A stretch of 64,000 nucleotides of DNA from Anaerolineales bacterium (GCA_014379595.1 JACMLM010000034.1:106608-170607); one strand, 5' to 3'; positions 48,383-57,576 are shown, counted from the stretch's first letter. The notes: generated by a model from the sequence alone, not told the origin. Made by a program: numbers and translations.

Positions 48383-48955
48383 ATGTCAGATATGATAGAA
48401 GTGGTCATTGATAGTATTCGTGTGCATTTAATGGCACCGCAGCGTGTGGTTGTGCTTAAGCAGCTTAACACCGAACGTTACCTCACGATTTGGGTGGGTC
48501 CATACGAAGCAGAAGCCATCACAGTTGCCCTGCAGGAAATTGAAAAAGTTCGTCCGCTTACTCATGACTTGATCAAGAATATTTTTGGTGCGTTCAATGC
48601 GCGTGTGATACGCGTGGAGATCATCAAATTGCAGGACGATATTTTTTATGGAAACATCGTTGCTGATGTGGATGGTCACGAAGTTAACGTCGATTCGCGG
48701 CCATCTGATGCCATTGCAATTGCAGTCCGCGCGCATGTACCCATCTTTGTACACACCAGTGTAATGGAAGCTGCGGGCATGTTACCAGATCAGGATATGC
48801 CTGAGTCGAGTGCCATTCAAAAGCGGGATACACCTGCTCCGTTGTCTGATGAAGCAAGCGACAGATTAACTGTCTTCAAAGATTTCATTGACAAGCTCGA
48901 TATTGACGATGTTGATAAAGATAATCCTGATAAGAACAACCCCGATTCATCCTAA
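48383..48955 (+). CDS. Bifunctional nuclease (BFN/DUF151) family protein
   Basis: 190 residues. The DUF151 domain fills residues 1-135: MIEVVIDSIRVHLMAPQRVV, ERYLTIWVGPYEAEAITVAL, and VNVDSRPSDAIAIAVRAHVPIFV are characteristic. Family members have been described as nucleases or regulators. A disordered acidic tail ends DNPDKNNPDSS. TTGGAG precedes the ATG. It is upstream of the dnaB cluster by 21 bp and is probably in that operon, or dnaB uses its own promoter. Confidence 0.88.
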   Translation: MSDMIEVVIDSIRVHLMAPQRVVVLKQLNTERYLTIWVGPYEAEAITVALQEIEKVRPLTHDLIKNIFGAFNARVIRVEIIKLQDDIFYGNIVADVDGHEVNVDSRPSDAIAIAVRAHVPIFVHTSVMEAAGMLPDQDMPESSAIQKRDTPAPLSDEASDRLTVFKDFIDKLDIDDVDKDNPDKNNPDSS

Positions 48956-48976
48956 GCCGAGAGCTAATACTCCTCA

Positions 48977-50350
48977 ATGACAGATTACTTTCCTGAAACA
49001 CAATCAGCCGCCCCCGCCAGCCCGAGCGTTCCTCATAGCCGAGAAGCAGAAGAAGCCGTCGTAGGGGCGGTACTGATTAATTCAGAAGCTTATTACGATG
49101 TAGCCCAATTCCTCGCGGCTGATGATTTTTATATTCATCGCAACAAATGGATCTGGGAAGCATTCTCCCGTTTGCACGAACAGCGCATCCCCGTTGACTT
49201 GCTCACATTGGCAGAAGAGCTTGATCGTGCCAGTGTACTTGCGGATGTGGGTGGTTCGGCTTATCTCACATCACTGATCAATCAAGTGCCATCTTCCTTG
49301 AATGCGGAATCTTATGGACGCATTGTTGAAGGGCATTCCATTCGCCGCAAGATGATCAATGCCGCGAATAAGATCGCGTCCATTGCTTATAACGAAGCAT
49401 CAACAGTGGATGATGTGATGAATGAAGCGGAGAAAGCTGTCTTCAATGTCAGCGAGCGCCGCCTCAAACATGATTTACAGCCCATCTCTGCTGTCCTCAG
49501 TGATTACTATGACCGAATCGATGAGCTAGCTAAACACCCCGATGACATTCATGGTGTGCCCACAGGTTTCATTGATCTCGATAGAATGCTCACAGGGCTA
49601 CAGCCTTCAGATTTATTGATTATCGCAGGCCGTCCTGGTCAGGGTAAAACTGGTTTTCTGCTTTCTATCGCAAAGAATGCCGCACTGACCCATAAAAAAC
49701 ATGTCGCCATCTTTTCATTGGAAATGTCTAATGAGCAAGTGGTTCAACGTTTGATCGCGCAAGAGACAGGCATTGACTCGCAGCGTCTGCGTAACGGCAA
49801 ATTGCAGGAAAATGAATGGCCGTTATTTACTCATGCTGTTGAAGTTTTTTCTGATACACATATTTATCTGGACGATACTCCTGCCATCACCCCTCTGCAA
49901 CTGCGGACAAAATGTCGCCGTCTGCACATGGAATTTGGCATTGACCTGATCATCATTGATTATCTACAGCTCATGGGCGGGGATTCGCGTAACGACAATC
50001 GTGTGCAAGAAGTTTCACATATCTCACGCAGCTTGAAAGTACTGGCGCGTGAGTTGAATGTCCCAGTATTGACTGCGGCGCAATTAAGCCGTGCGGTTGA
50101 ACAACGTACTGATAAACGCCCTGTGCTTTCAGATTTACGTGAATCGGGTTCGCTGGAACAGGATGCAGATATCGTCATGTTCATTTATCGCCCTGACCAA
50201 TATGAGAAGGACAGCGAGAAGCATAATGTCGCTGAGATCATCATTGCCAAGCATCGTAATGGCCCAGTTGGAAGTGTGGAATTGATCTTCCGTGGCGCTT
50301 TGGCGAAGTTTGAAAATGCTGCAACAAAAGTATTCAGACCGAATGAGTAA
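48977..50350 (+). CDS. dnaB: Replicative DNA helicase
   Basis: 457 residues. The N-terminal domain includes SREAEEAVVGAVLINSEAYY; the C-terminal RecA-like motor has Walker A IAGRPGQGKTGFLLS, Walker B IDLIIIDYLQLM and AAQLSRAVEQRTDKRP. This ring helicase unwinds the fork. No intein. TAATAC six bases before the ATG suggests a possible leaderless start in addition to read-through from the BFN gene. The stop overlaps the next start (TAATG). Confidence 0.97.
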   Translation: MTDYFPETQSAAPASPSVPHSREAEEAVVGAVLINSEAYYDVAQFLAADDFYIHRNKWIWEAFSRLHEQRIPVDLLTLAEELDRASVLADVGGSAYLTSLINQVPSSLNAESYGRIVEGHSIRRKMINAANKIASIAYNEASTVDDVMNEAEKAVFNVSERRLKHDLQPISAVLSDYYDRIDELAKHPDDIHGVPTGFIDLDRMLTGLQPSDLLIIAGRPGQGKTGFLLSIAKNAALTHKKHVAIFSLEMSNEQVVQRLIAQETGIDSQRLRNGKLQENEWPLFTHAVEVFSDTHIYLDDTPAITPLQLRTKCRRLHMEFGIDLIIIDYLQLMGGDSRNDNRVQEVSHISRSLKVLARELNVPVLTAAQLSRAVEQRTDKRPVLSDLRESGSLEQDADIVMFIYRPDQYEKDSEKHNVAEIIIAKHRNGPVGSVELIFRGALAKFENAATKVFRPNE

Positions 50351-51015
50351 TGACCAACTTCAACGGTTTTACATCATCAGAAACATTTACGCAAATCCCT
50401 GATTCGCTTTTTCATTTGTTGAAAGAGATCGAGGATGTAGTAGAACTAAAAGTAACTTTATACGCAATCTGGCGGATCGAGCACATCGAAGGTAATTTTC
50501 GTGCCTTGAGTGAAAAAGATTTCGAGGCTGAGTCGCTTGGGCTTGATATTAAGAAGATAAAGCTTGGGCTGCAAAAAGCTGTGAAGCGCGGCACCATACT
50601 CAGGTCACAGCACGAAGCGAATGTTTTTTATTTCCTCAATTCCCCGCGCGGGCGTCTTGCTGCAGAAACATTTGCAAATGGTCAGGCGAAGGAATCTATA
50701 AAGAGCACATCTGCGCCGCGCGAAAGACCCAATGTGTTTAAGTTATATGAAGAAAATATTGGTCCGCTTACGCCGTTGATCGCAGATACCTTGAAAGATG
50801 CCGAAGAAAGTTATTCACAAGAATGGATCGTGGATGCAATTGCCCTGGCTGTTGAAAATAACAAACGCAATTGGAAATATATCGAAGCGATTTTGAAGCG
50901 TTGGAAGGAAGAAGGCCGTGCCGAAAAGCAAGATAGACGAGACAATAAAAAAGATGGCCAGCAGAGCGTCGACCGAAAGATCGAGCAGCTTCGCAAACGC
51001 GCCAATAACAAATGA
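50350..51015 (+). CDS. DnaD-domain replication initiation protein
   Basis: 221 residues. The N-terminal half (about 10-105) is a winged-helix-like region. The C-terminal DnaD/DnaB_2 domain reads FKLYEENIGPLTPLIADTL then WIVDAIALAVENNKRNWKYI, the YxxxIGxxxP...NxR..W.YI pattern known from Firmicutes DnaD. The very C-terminus is basic and coiled. DnaD proteins help load DnaB at origins and restart sites. It overlaps dnaB and the downstream DnaC-like gene, so all three proteins should be made together. Confidence 0.88.
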   Translation: MTNFNGFTSSETFTQIPDSLFHLLKEIEDVVELKVTLYAIWRIEHIEGNFRALSEKDFEAESLGLDIKKIKLGLQKAVKRGTILRSQHEANVFYFLNSPRGRLAAETFANGQAKESIKSTSAPRERPNVFKLYEENIGPLTPLIADTLKDAEESYSQEWIVDAIALAVENNKRNWKYIEAILKRWKEEGRAEKQDRRDNKKDGQQSVDRKIEQLRKRANNK

Positions 51016-52327
51016 CCTGCCAGGCGACCCAAATTGCCCGCACTGTAAAGGTGTTGGCTATTTGCGCAGTGATCTGCCAATGGGGCATCCTGAATTTGGC
51101 AAGCTGGAAATTTGTGTTTGCCGCCATGCATCGGTAACAGATGGCGTACGTGACCGTTTGTTCGCGATGAGTCACCTCGATGAACTAAAAGATTTAACTT
51201 TTGAATCTTTTAAATTGCGCGGACGTAAAGGACTGGGTGACATACAAGCGCGTTCCATTGAGCAGGCCTTCAATCATGCGCGAATGTATTCTCAGAACTT
51301 AAATGGCTGGCTGTTATTGCAAGGCGGTTATGGCTCAGGCAAAACACATCTGGCAGCATCCATTTCAAATTTTGCAGTTGGAATGGGTGTGCCAACTTTG
51401 TTTCTCACCGTACCAGATCTGTTGGATACTTTGCGGTTTGCATATGGTTCTGAAGATACAACATTTGAAGAACGCTTTGATCAGATCCGTAATGCACGTC
51501 TACTAGTATTGGATGATTTTGGTACGCAGAACGCTACAGGCTGGGCACAGGAAAAATTATTCCAGATCATCAACTTTAGATATATCAATAAACTTTCTAC
51601 TATCATTACAACTAATTTGTTGTTAGATCAAATCGAAGCACGCATCCGCTCGCGTCTTTCTGACCCTGAATTGGTCAGCCTCGTGCGCCTCTCTGCACCT
51701 GATTATCGCCGCCCAATGGAAGATACGAGTCATCCTGAACTTTCATCGCTGGATTTATTATCAAGTAAAACTTTTGGCACATTTGAAGAACGCATCAGTG
51801 AGAAACTTGCGCCTGATGAAATGAAGTCATTGCAAAAAGCATTGAAGACTGCCCATTCTTTTTCAGAAAAACCAAAAGGCTGGCTTGTTTTTGAAGGAAC
51901 ATATGGTTCAGGGAAGACCCATCTCGCGGCGGCGATTGCGAATTATCGTGCTGGGTTGGGCGACCCGCCACTGTTTGTGATGGTTCCCGATCTGCTTGAC
52001 CATTTACGTGCGGCATTCAGCCCCAGTTCGGGCACAAGTTATGACCGTCGCTTTGATGAAGTGCGTACTGCTACACTCCTCATTCTTGATGATCTTGGTG
52101 CGCAATCTGCCACGCCGTGGGCACGTGAGAAATTGCATCAATTGTTGAATTATCGCTACAATGCTGAATTGCCCACCGTCATTACAGTGGCAAAAGAAAA
52201 CATGGATCACGGGTTGATCGATGAACGCATCATCACCCGTATGTTGGATGAACGTATTTGCGAGTTTATCGAGCTCAAAGCACCTGCTTATCAAGGCAAA
52301 GGCAAACGAAGGCTTGTAAGAAAATAA
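50918..52327 (+). CDS. Tandem DnaC/DnaI-like AAA+ helicase-loader candidate
   Basis: 469 residues from GTG 50918, which has GGAAGG 8-12 bp upstream; ATG 50954 is an alternative without one. A Cys4 zinc knuckle (Cys40, Cys43, Cys66, Cys68) precedes two fused DnaC-like ATPases: module 1 has Walker A GGYGSGKT (136-143) and Walker B LLVLDD (195-200); module 2 has GTYGSGKT (327-334) and LLILDD (387-392). The modules repeat the same TVPDLLDTLR / MVPDLLDHLR helix after Walker A. Normal DnaC/DnaI has one ATPase. The overlap with dnaD (98 bp) and closeness to dnaB point to loading of the replicative helicase. Both modules look catalytically complete. Confidence 0.88.
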   Translation: MPKSKIDETIKKMASRASTERSSSFANAPITNDLPGDPNCPHCKGVGYLRSDLPMGHPEFGKLEICVCRHASVTDGVRDRLFAMSHLDELKDLTFESFKLRGRKGLGDIQARSIEQAFNHARMYSQNLNGWLLLQGGYGSGKTHLAASISNFAVGMGVPTLFLTVPDLLDTLRFAYGSEDTTFEERFDQIRNARLLVLDDFGTQNATGWAQEKLFQIINFRYINKLSTIITTNLLLDQIEARIRSRLSDPELVSLVRLSAPDYRRPMEDTSHPELSSLDLLSSKTFGTFEERISEKLAPDEMKSLQKALKTAHSFSEKPKGWLVFEGTYGSGKTHLAAAIANYRAGLGDPPLFVMVPDLLDHLRAAFSPSSGTSYDRRFDEVRTATLLILDDLGAQSATPWAREKLHQLLNYRYNAELPTVITVAKENMDHGLIDERIITRMLDERICEFIELKAPAYQGKGKRRLVRK

Positions 52328-52341
52328 AAAAATCAAATCAT

Positions 52342-52377
52342 AAAAAAACAGGCTCCATAATTGGAGCCTGTTTTTTT
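52342..52377 (+). terminator. Terminator of the dnaB cluster
   Basis: Perfect 15-bp stem built on CAGGCTCC / GGAGCCTG with seven A and seven T at the ends, 6-nt loop. Confidence 0.95.
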
Positions 52378-52392
52378 ATGATTTTGTGGGTC

Positions 52393-52429
52393 TTGACACA
52401 TAGAGAAAAGACAGTATACTAAGTGTATA
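52393..52429 (+). promoter_or_regulatory. nrtR promoter with NrtR-like operator
   Basis: TTGACA (52393-52398), 16 bp, TATACT (52415-52420). The palindrome TATAC-TAAGT-GTATA (52415-52429) overlaps the -10 box and ends at the base before the start codon. This suits autorepression by NrtR. The transcript would have a 0-4 nt leader. Confidence 0.65.
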
Positions 52430-53098
52430 ATGAACACTAAGTCGGAGATTTACGAACAACCTGGCATCACTGTTGACCTTGCCATCTTTACTGTTAATAC
52501 AAATAAACTTAAGGTGATGCTTGTCAAACGAGCCGAAGATCCTTTCCGAGAAAACTGGTCTTTGCCAGGCGGATTTTTACTGCATGGTGAATCTTTGCAG
52601 GCTGCTGCTTATAGAGTACTGCGCGAAAAAACTGGTGTAAAGAATGTTTATATGGAGCAGCTTTATACCTTTGGCGATCCCAAACGCGATCCGCGATCCA
52701 GAGTAATCACTGTTGCATATTTCGCATTGATTCCATGGAAAGTCCTTGACCAACCAGAATCGAAAAAAGTAACAGACCTCACATGGTCATCTGTAGATCA
52801 ACTTCCCAAACTTGCGTTTGACCATAAAGATATTTTGAAATATGCTGTTAAGCGTCTACGGGCGAAAGCTGGGTATAGCAATATTGTTTATGGCCTGATG
52901 CCTGAACAATTCAGACTTTCAGAACTTCAAACCATGTATGAGATCATTATTGACGATAAGCTGGATAAAAGAAATTTTAGAAAGAGAATGCTTGCTACTA
53001 ATTTATTGCAGGAAACAGGCGAAAAAGACATTACTGGTGCGCACAGACCTGCCATGCTGTATCAATTCAAAAAAATGGAGATTGCTTTTTCAAACTAG
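52430..53098 (+). CDS. nrtR: NrtR-type Nudix-related transcriptional regulator of NAD metabolism
   Basis: 222 residues. The N-terminal Nudix-like domain has VMLVKRAEDPFRENWSLPGGF, but its catalytic box is broken: GESLQAAAYRVLREKTGV lacks the REuxEE glutamates, consistent with sensing ADP-ribose rather than cutting it. The C-terminal winged helix (about 150-215, with VYGLMPEQFRLSELQTMYE) binds DNA. Context is decisive: a nicotinamidase-like gene and pncB follow in the same operon. ADP-ribose or related NAD products would release it from the operator at 52415-52429. Confidence 0.9.
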   Translation: MNTKSEIYEQPGITVDLAIFTVNTNKLKVMLVKRAEDPFRENWSLPGGFLLHGESLQAAAYRVLREKTGVKNVYMEQLYTFGDPKRDPRSRVITVAYFALIPWKVLDQPESKKVTDLTWSSVDQLPKLAFDHKDILKYAVKRLRAKAGYSNIVYGLMPEQFRLSELQTMYEIIIDDKLDKRNFRKRMLATNLLQETGEKDITGAHRPAMLYQFKKMEIAFSN

Positions 53099-53104
53099 GT
53101 GCAT

Positions 53105-54118
53105 ATGAACAATAAACCTTTACCCCTCCCTGAATTTTTTGACTCATCCCATGTAGGCGAAATCTGGAAAGTGGATTACGCTGCCCGCGCATCTCAAGCA
53201 CGCGAGTGGGCGAATCAGCACGACCTGAAACCTGCTTCAGCCTCGAAGGATAGAATCTCCCTTTTGCTGATCGATGTGCAAAATACATTCTGCATTCCCA
53301 ATTTTGAACTCTTTGTCACTGGCCGCAGTGGACGTGGTGCAGTAGATGATAACACTCGCCTATGTGAGTTTATCTATCGCAATCTTGGCAATATCACACA
53401 CATCACAGCCACAATGGATACACACACGGCTCAGCAAATTTTTCATCCCATCTTTTTTATAGATAGGGAAGGAAATCATCCCGCACCATATACCGATATT
53501 CATGCCGTTGAATTACGCGAAGGCAAGTGGACTTTTAACCCTGCGCTCGCACCCAATTTTAATATTGCTCCAGAATATGGGCAGCAAATGATGATCCATT
53601 ATGCAGAGACGTTGGAGCATCGCGGCAAATTTGCTTTAACGATCTGGCCGTATCACGCCATGCTGGGCGGAATTGGTCATGCACTTGTACCTGCTATAGA
53701 AGAAGCTATATTTTTTCATTCCATTGCACGCGTGGCACAACCTGATTTTGAGATTAAAGGTAATAAACCGTTTACAGAGAACTATTCAGTGATCGGCCCC
53801 GAAGTATTGACAGGTCCAATGGATGAAACGTTGGGCATACGCAACCCAAAATTTATTCAGCACTTGCAGGAAGTTGATAAGTTATATATCGCAGGGCAGG
53901 CAAAGAGTCATTGTGTAGCGTGGACAATTTCTGACCTACTTGAAGATATTCAAGCCATTGACCCTGCACTTGCAAAGAAAGTCTATTTACTCGAAGATTG
54001 CTCTTCGCCAGTTGTCGTGCCTACTATAGTGGATCATACCGACGCGGCAGACAAAGCATATGAAAGATTTGCAAAAGCAGGGATGAAGATCGTAAGTTCA
54101 ACAGAGCCATTGGAATAA
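53105..54118 (+). CDS. Nicotinamidase-like cysteine hydrolase
   Basis: 337 residues from ATG 53105; a GTG at 53099 is also possible. Isochorismatase fold: catalytic Asp in LLLIDVQNTF, metal ligands in TATMDTHTAQQIFHP, the WPYHAMLGGIGHAL strip and the nucleophile in AGQAKSHCVAWTISDL. This is much longer than classic PncA (~200 residues), with extra sequence mainly N-terminal and around 110-180. Position between nrtR and pncB strongly suggests it turns nicotinamide into nicotinate for salvage. Confidence 0.82.
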   Translation: MNNKPLPLPEFFDSSHVGEIWKVDYAARASQAREWANQHDLKPASASKDRISLLLIDVQNTFCIPNFELFVTGRSGRGAVDDNTRLCEFIYRNLGNITHITATMDTHTAQQIFHPIFFIDREGNHPAPYTDIHAVELREGKWTFNPALAPNFNIAPEYGQQMMIHYAETLEHRGKFALTIWPYHAMLGGIGHALVPAIEEAIFFHSIARVAQPDFEIKGNKPFTENYSVIGPEVLTGPMDETLGIRNPKFIQHLQEVDKLYIAGQAKSHCVAWTISDLLEDIQAIDPALAKKVYLLEDCSSPVVVPTIVDHTDAADKAYERFAKAGMKIVSSTEPLE

Positions 54119-54131
54119 GCAGTGAGGAATA

Positions 54132-55478
54132 ATGTCAATTTTTAATAAAACCCGTCTTACAAATGAAACTTTCAAACTCGATGTTGATCGAATGCGCCGC
54201 GGCTGGTATTCAGATAAATATTTTGAGAATATCAACCGTATGTTGATCGCACTTGCAAAAGAGGGATATACCTATTCAGGTTTCTATCATAACCTTCCGC
54301 AAGGTGTATCGTCAGAAAATATCGAGATAGGTGATATTGAAGTGGAAATGCAGTGGTTCACACGTCGTTTGGGAACAACGGTGATCGTAGGCGTGGATAA
54401 GGCACTTGAGATGCTTCGTCATTGCACGGGATATTGGGAGAATGATCAGTTCATAGAAACAGCAGATAAATTGGAAGTGTGGGCCGTACAAGATGGGGAT
54501 GTAACAGACTCGGCGGATGGCAACCCGATGAATGTTGAGCCTGTTATCAAAGTGCGCGGACGTTATCGCGATTTTGCCTTGCTTGAAACACCAACATTGG
54601 GCATCCTCACGCGTTCAAGCCGTGTGTCAACAAATGTGTATCAGACTTTAACTGCGGCGCGAGGCAAACCTGTATTATTCTTCCCAGCGCGCTTTGATCT
54701 GCACGAAGTGCAAGCTTCTGATGGATATGCTTATAACATTGCCGTACAAAGATTTAACATGGATTATTCACAAAAATTGGGGCCATATGTTTCAACTGAT
54801 GCACAAGGAGATTGGTGGGGCGGCGCAGGCGGCGGGACAGTGGCTCATGCTGCGATTGCTTCTTTCCTGGGCGATACAGCCGAAGCGATGATGGAGTTTG
54901 CACGTATTTTGCCTGCGAATATTCCGCGCATCGCATTGGTTGATTTCAATAATGATTCCGTGCGCGATTCACTGCGCGTCTTAAATGCGATGTTTGCAAA
55001 GTATAGTGAATTATTGGATTCTGGCAATATAGAAGAAGCCGAAAAATATAAATTATATGGTATCCGTTTGGATACAAGTGGAACGTTACGCGATGTATCT
55101 GTCCTGCCGCTGGGCGATGCAAGCCTTGACCTCGGTGTGAATCCACGGTTGGTGTTTAACATCCGTCAGGCATTGGATTCTGCTTCAGAAAACTGGAACA
55201 TGCCCGAGGCGCAGAAAGAAGCGGCGCTCGAATATTGTCGCAATGTGAAGATCGTTGTGTCAGGTGGATTCAATCCAGAAAAAATTCGTAAATTTGAAAA
55301 GCTGGGAGTCCCTGCAGATATTTATGCAGTGGGTTCGTATCTGTTTAGTAATAATGGAACCACCGCATCAGACTTTACCGCCGATGTTGTGCGCGTAAAA
55401 ATTCATGGCGAGTGGCTGGATATGCCGAAGGTGGGCCGTAGGCCGCGCGATAATGCTAATATGGAGAGAGTTTGGTAA
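54132..55478 (+). CDS. pncB: Nicotinate phosphoribosyltransferase
   Basis: 448 residues. N-terminal LTNETFKLDVDRMRRGWYSD, central LETPTLGILTRSSRVSTNVY and the C-terminal VSGGFNPEKIRKFEKLGVP and YAVGSYLF motifs fit the NAPRTase family (phosphate-binding loop in the VSGGF segment). It joins nicotinate with PRPP to give nicotinate mononucleotide, which NadD (36173-36793) then adenylates. Fourteen bases after the preceding gene, with GAGGAA upstream. Ends the NrtR operon. Confidence 0.92.
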   Translation: MSIFNKTRLTNETFKLDVDRMRRGWYSDKYFENINRMLIALAKEGYTYSGFYHNLPQGVSSENIEIGDIEVEMQWFTRRLGTTVIVGVDKALEMLRHCTGYWENDQFIETADKLEVWAVQDGDVTDSADGNPMNVEPVIKVRGRYRDFALLETPTLGILTRSSRVSTNVYQTLTAARGKPVLFFPARFDLHEVQASDGYAYNIAVQRFNMDYSQKLGPYVSTDAQGDWWGGAGGGTVAHAAIASFLGDTAEAMMEFARILPANIPRIALVDFNNDSVRDSLRVLNAMFAKYSELLDSGNIEEAEKYKLYGIRLDTSGTLRDVSVLPLGDASLDLGVNPRLVFNIRQALDSASENWNMPEAQKEAALEYCRNVKIVVSGGFNPEKIRKFEKLGVPADIYAVGSYLFSNNGTTASDFTADVVRVKIHGEWLDMPKVGRRPRDNANMERVW

Positions 55479-55480
55479 AT

Positions 55481-55510
55481 AAAAAGTGCGGCCAATTGGC
55501 CGCACTTTTT
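55481..55510. terminator. Bidirectional terminator between pncB and phoU
   Basis: AAAAAGTGCGGCC, AATT loop, GGCCGCACTTTTT: perfect 13-bp stem between convergent genes. Confidence 0.95.
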
Positions 55511-55526
55511 ATTTACTGCGTAGTGT

Positions 55527-56216
55527 TTAGTGCTGTTGACCCTTCCAGAATTCATCGTCACTGGACTTGATCTCGTTCATTTCACCCGTTGCAATAAATA
55601 CCGTGCGTTCGCAAATATTAGTCACACGATCTGCAACACGTTCGAGGTTGTGTGCAACCCATAAGAGCCAGTTGGCACGCTCAATGGATTTGGGGTCTTG
55701 AATGATGATCATCATCAACTCGCGATAGATTTGGTTGTAGAGCGCATCCACTTCATCATCTTCAATAGGGATTGCTTGCGCGGCTGCCACATCTTCATTG
55801 ATGAAGGCGGTCAATGAGCGGTGTAACATACTGGTACCGATTTGCGCCATGCGGGGAATATCGATCAGCGGCTTAAGCAAAGACTCTTCACCCATGCGGA
55901 TGTTGATATTTGCAATACCTTTGGCATAATCACCCATGCGCTCCAACTCGGAAATAATTTCCATGGTGGATGCAAGGAATCGCAGGTCATGCGCCATGGG
56001 CTGCTGGGTGGCGATCAAGATCATTAATTGATTTTCAATCGCAAATCGTTTTTTATTGACATTTTTGTCTTCGAGGATGATCTTTTCCGCGCCTTTAATA
56101 TCGCGTTTTTTTAGCGCCTCGACCGAAGCAATAATGGCATGTTCCACCATCGAACCAAGCAGGAGTACTTCATCTTTTACCTGTTGGATCTCATTTTCAA
56201 AAGTTTTTCTTATCAT
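55527..56216 (-). CDS. phoU: Phosphate signalling protein
   Basis: 229 residues, all helical, with two PhoU repeats: E-x-R-M-G-D motif in IISELERMGDYAKGIANI and again as HNLERVADRVTNICE. PhoU links the Pst transporter to the PhoR sensor and limits phosphate uptake. GAGG precedes the ATG. It is the last gene of the pst operon. No phoR/phoB genes are in the window. Confidence 0.95.
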   Translation of the reverse strand: MIRKTFENEIQQVKDEVLLLGSMVEHAIIASVEALKKRDIKGAEKIILEDKNVNKKRFAIENQLMILIATQQPMAHDLRFLASTMEIISELERMGDYAKGIANINIRMGEESLLKPLIDIPRMAQIGTSMLHRSLTAFINEDVAAAQAIPIEDDEVDALYNQIYRELMMIIIQDPKSIERANWLLWVAHNLERVADRVTNICERTVFIATGEMNEIKSSDDEFWKGQQH

Positions 56217-56250
56217 AACTACCTCATCTCACTCATTTTACTACTGACAA

Positions 56251-56700
56251 TTATGCCTGACGATATTCACGCGGCGTGATGCTTTGCTCGGTCAGCCAAA
56301 GGCGCAGACGTTCTTCAATTTGTTCGCGCACGCGTCGGGTGGATTCGAGGCGCTGCTCTTCATCAAATTTAGCTGGGTCGTCAAAGGGCCAATGGTCGTG
56401 AGTTCCCATGTTAAGAAATACCACAGGACAATTTTCCTCGGCATCTGCACAGACCGTGATGACATTTGCAAAGTTGACCTTGCCCATATATTCCATAACC
56501 GATTTCGACCACTGCAAGCTGGTATCGATACCAACTTCACGCAGCACTTCCTGGACCTCGGGTAGGATTCCGCCTTTAGGTTCTGTGCCTGCGCTGAAAA
56601 CATCAAAATGATCGCCAGCCAATGACCGTAGGAGTCCCTCGGCTATTTGACTGCGTGCTGAGTTACCTGTGCAAATAAAAATGACTTTTGGTTTTGACAT
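56251..56700 (-). CDS. arsC: Arsenate reductase, thioredoxin-type (low-Mr phosphatase fold)
   Basis: 149 residues. The phosphatase-like loop is FICTGNSARSQ (Cys10, Arg16), the Asp loop is HDHWPFDDPAKF, and redox cysteines Cys84 and Cys91 (VITVCADAEENCPVV) have the spacing of the S. aureus enzyme. It reduces arsenate to arsenite with thioredoxin. Its place between pstB and phoU is logical because Pst also imports arsenate. No arsenite exporter is present in the operon. A low-Mr protein phosphatase role is the alternative. Confidence 0.88.
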   Translation of the reverse strand: MSKPKVIFICTGNSARSQIAEGLLRSLAGDHFDVFSAGTEPKGGILPEVQEVLREVGIDTSLQWSKSVMEYMGKVNFANVITVCADAEENCPVVFLNMGTHDHWPFDDPAKFDEEQRLESTRRVREQIEERLRLWLTEQSITPREYRQA

Positions 56701-56701
56701 G

Positions 56702-57490
56702 TTATCCGAATCTTCCCGTTACATAATCTTCGGTGCGTTTATCTTTGGGATTAGTGAAGATCTTTTTTGTTTCAGAAAATTCGATCACTGTGCCAGAGCG
56801 TGAGCCATCTTTTTCCAACATCATCATGGCAGTGTAATCAGAAACACGCGCGGCTTGCTGCATGTTGTGTGTAACGATGATGATGGTGTAATTCTTCTTA
56901 AGTTCCTGCATCAACTCTTCAATGCGGAGCGTGGAGATCGGGTCAAGCGCGGAGGCAGGTTCATCCATTAAAATGATATCTGGCTGAATCGCAATCGTGC
57001 GTGCGATGCACAGGCGTTGCTGCTGTCCACCGGAAAGTTCATAGGCGCTCTTCTGGAGCACATCTTTTACTTCTTCCCAAAGTGCCGCCCCGCGCAAAGA
57101 TTGTTCCACCAGTTCATCCATATTTCCTTTGAAGCCATTAATGCGTGCGCCCCAGGCAATATTTTCGTAAATGGATTTTGGAAATGGATTCGGCTTCTGA
57201 AACACCATGCCGATTTTTCTGCGGACTTCAACGGGGTCAATATTCGCGCCGTACATGTTTTGACCACCCATGAGCACTTTACCGGTCACATAACTACTTG
57301 GTACAAAATCATTCATGCGATTGAAGGCACGCAGGAGCGTGGATTTTCCGCAACCGGAAGGCCCGATGATGGCGGTGATCTTTTGCTTTTCGATCAATAA
57401 ATTCACATCGCTGACCGCTTTGAAGGTGCCGTAAAAGATGGACAGATCTTTGGTCTCGATTGAATATTGAGGAATTTCGTTTGTTTCCAT
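56702..57490 (-). CDS. pstB: Phosphate ABC transporter ATP-binding protein
   Basis: 262 residues. Walker [21 protein letters not shown]-loop [11 protein letters not shown], signature [16 protein letters not shown], Walker [17 protein letters not shown] and the H-loop [13 protein letters not shown] (VTHNMQ) are all present and PstB-specific. It powers phosphate import through PstCA. arsC begins one base after its stop; AAGGA lies before the ATG. Confidence 0.98.
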   Translation of the reverse strand: METNEIPQYSIETKDLSIFYGTFKAVSDVNLLIEKQKITAIIGPSGCGKSTLLRAFNRMNDFVPSSYVTGKVLMGGQNMYGANIDPVEVRRKIGMVFQKPNPFPKSIYENIAWGARINGFKGNMDELVEQSLRGAALWEEVKDVLQKSAYELSGGQQQRLCIARTIAIQPDIILMDEPASALDPISTLRIEELMQELKKNYTIIIVTHNMQQAARVSDYTAMMMLEKDGSRSGTVIEFSETKKIFTNPKDKRTEDYVTGRFG

Positions 57491-57576
57491 AAATTATTCC
57501 TTATTAAACCCAAAGGTATTCATGGGTAATTTCATAAACTAGAATGAGTAAAAAAACCTTTAGGATGTGTATCAGC

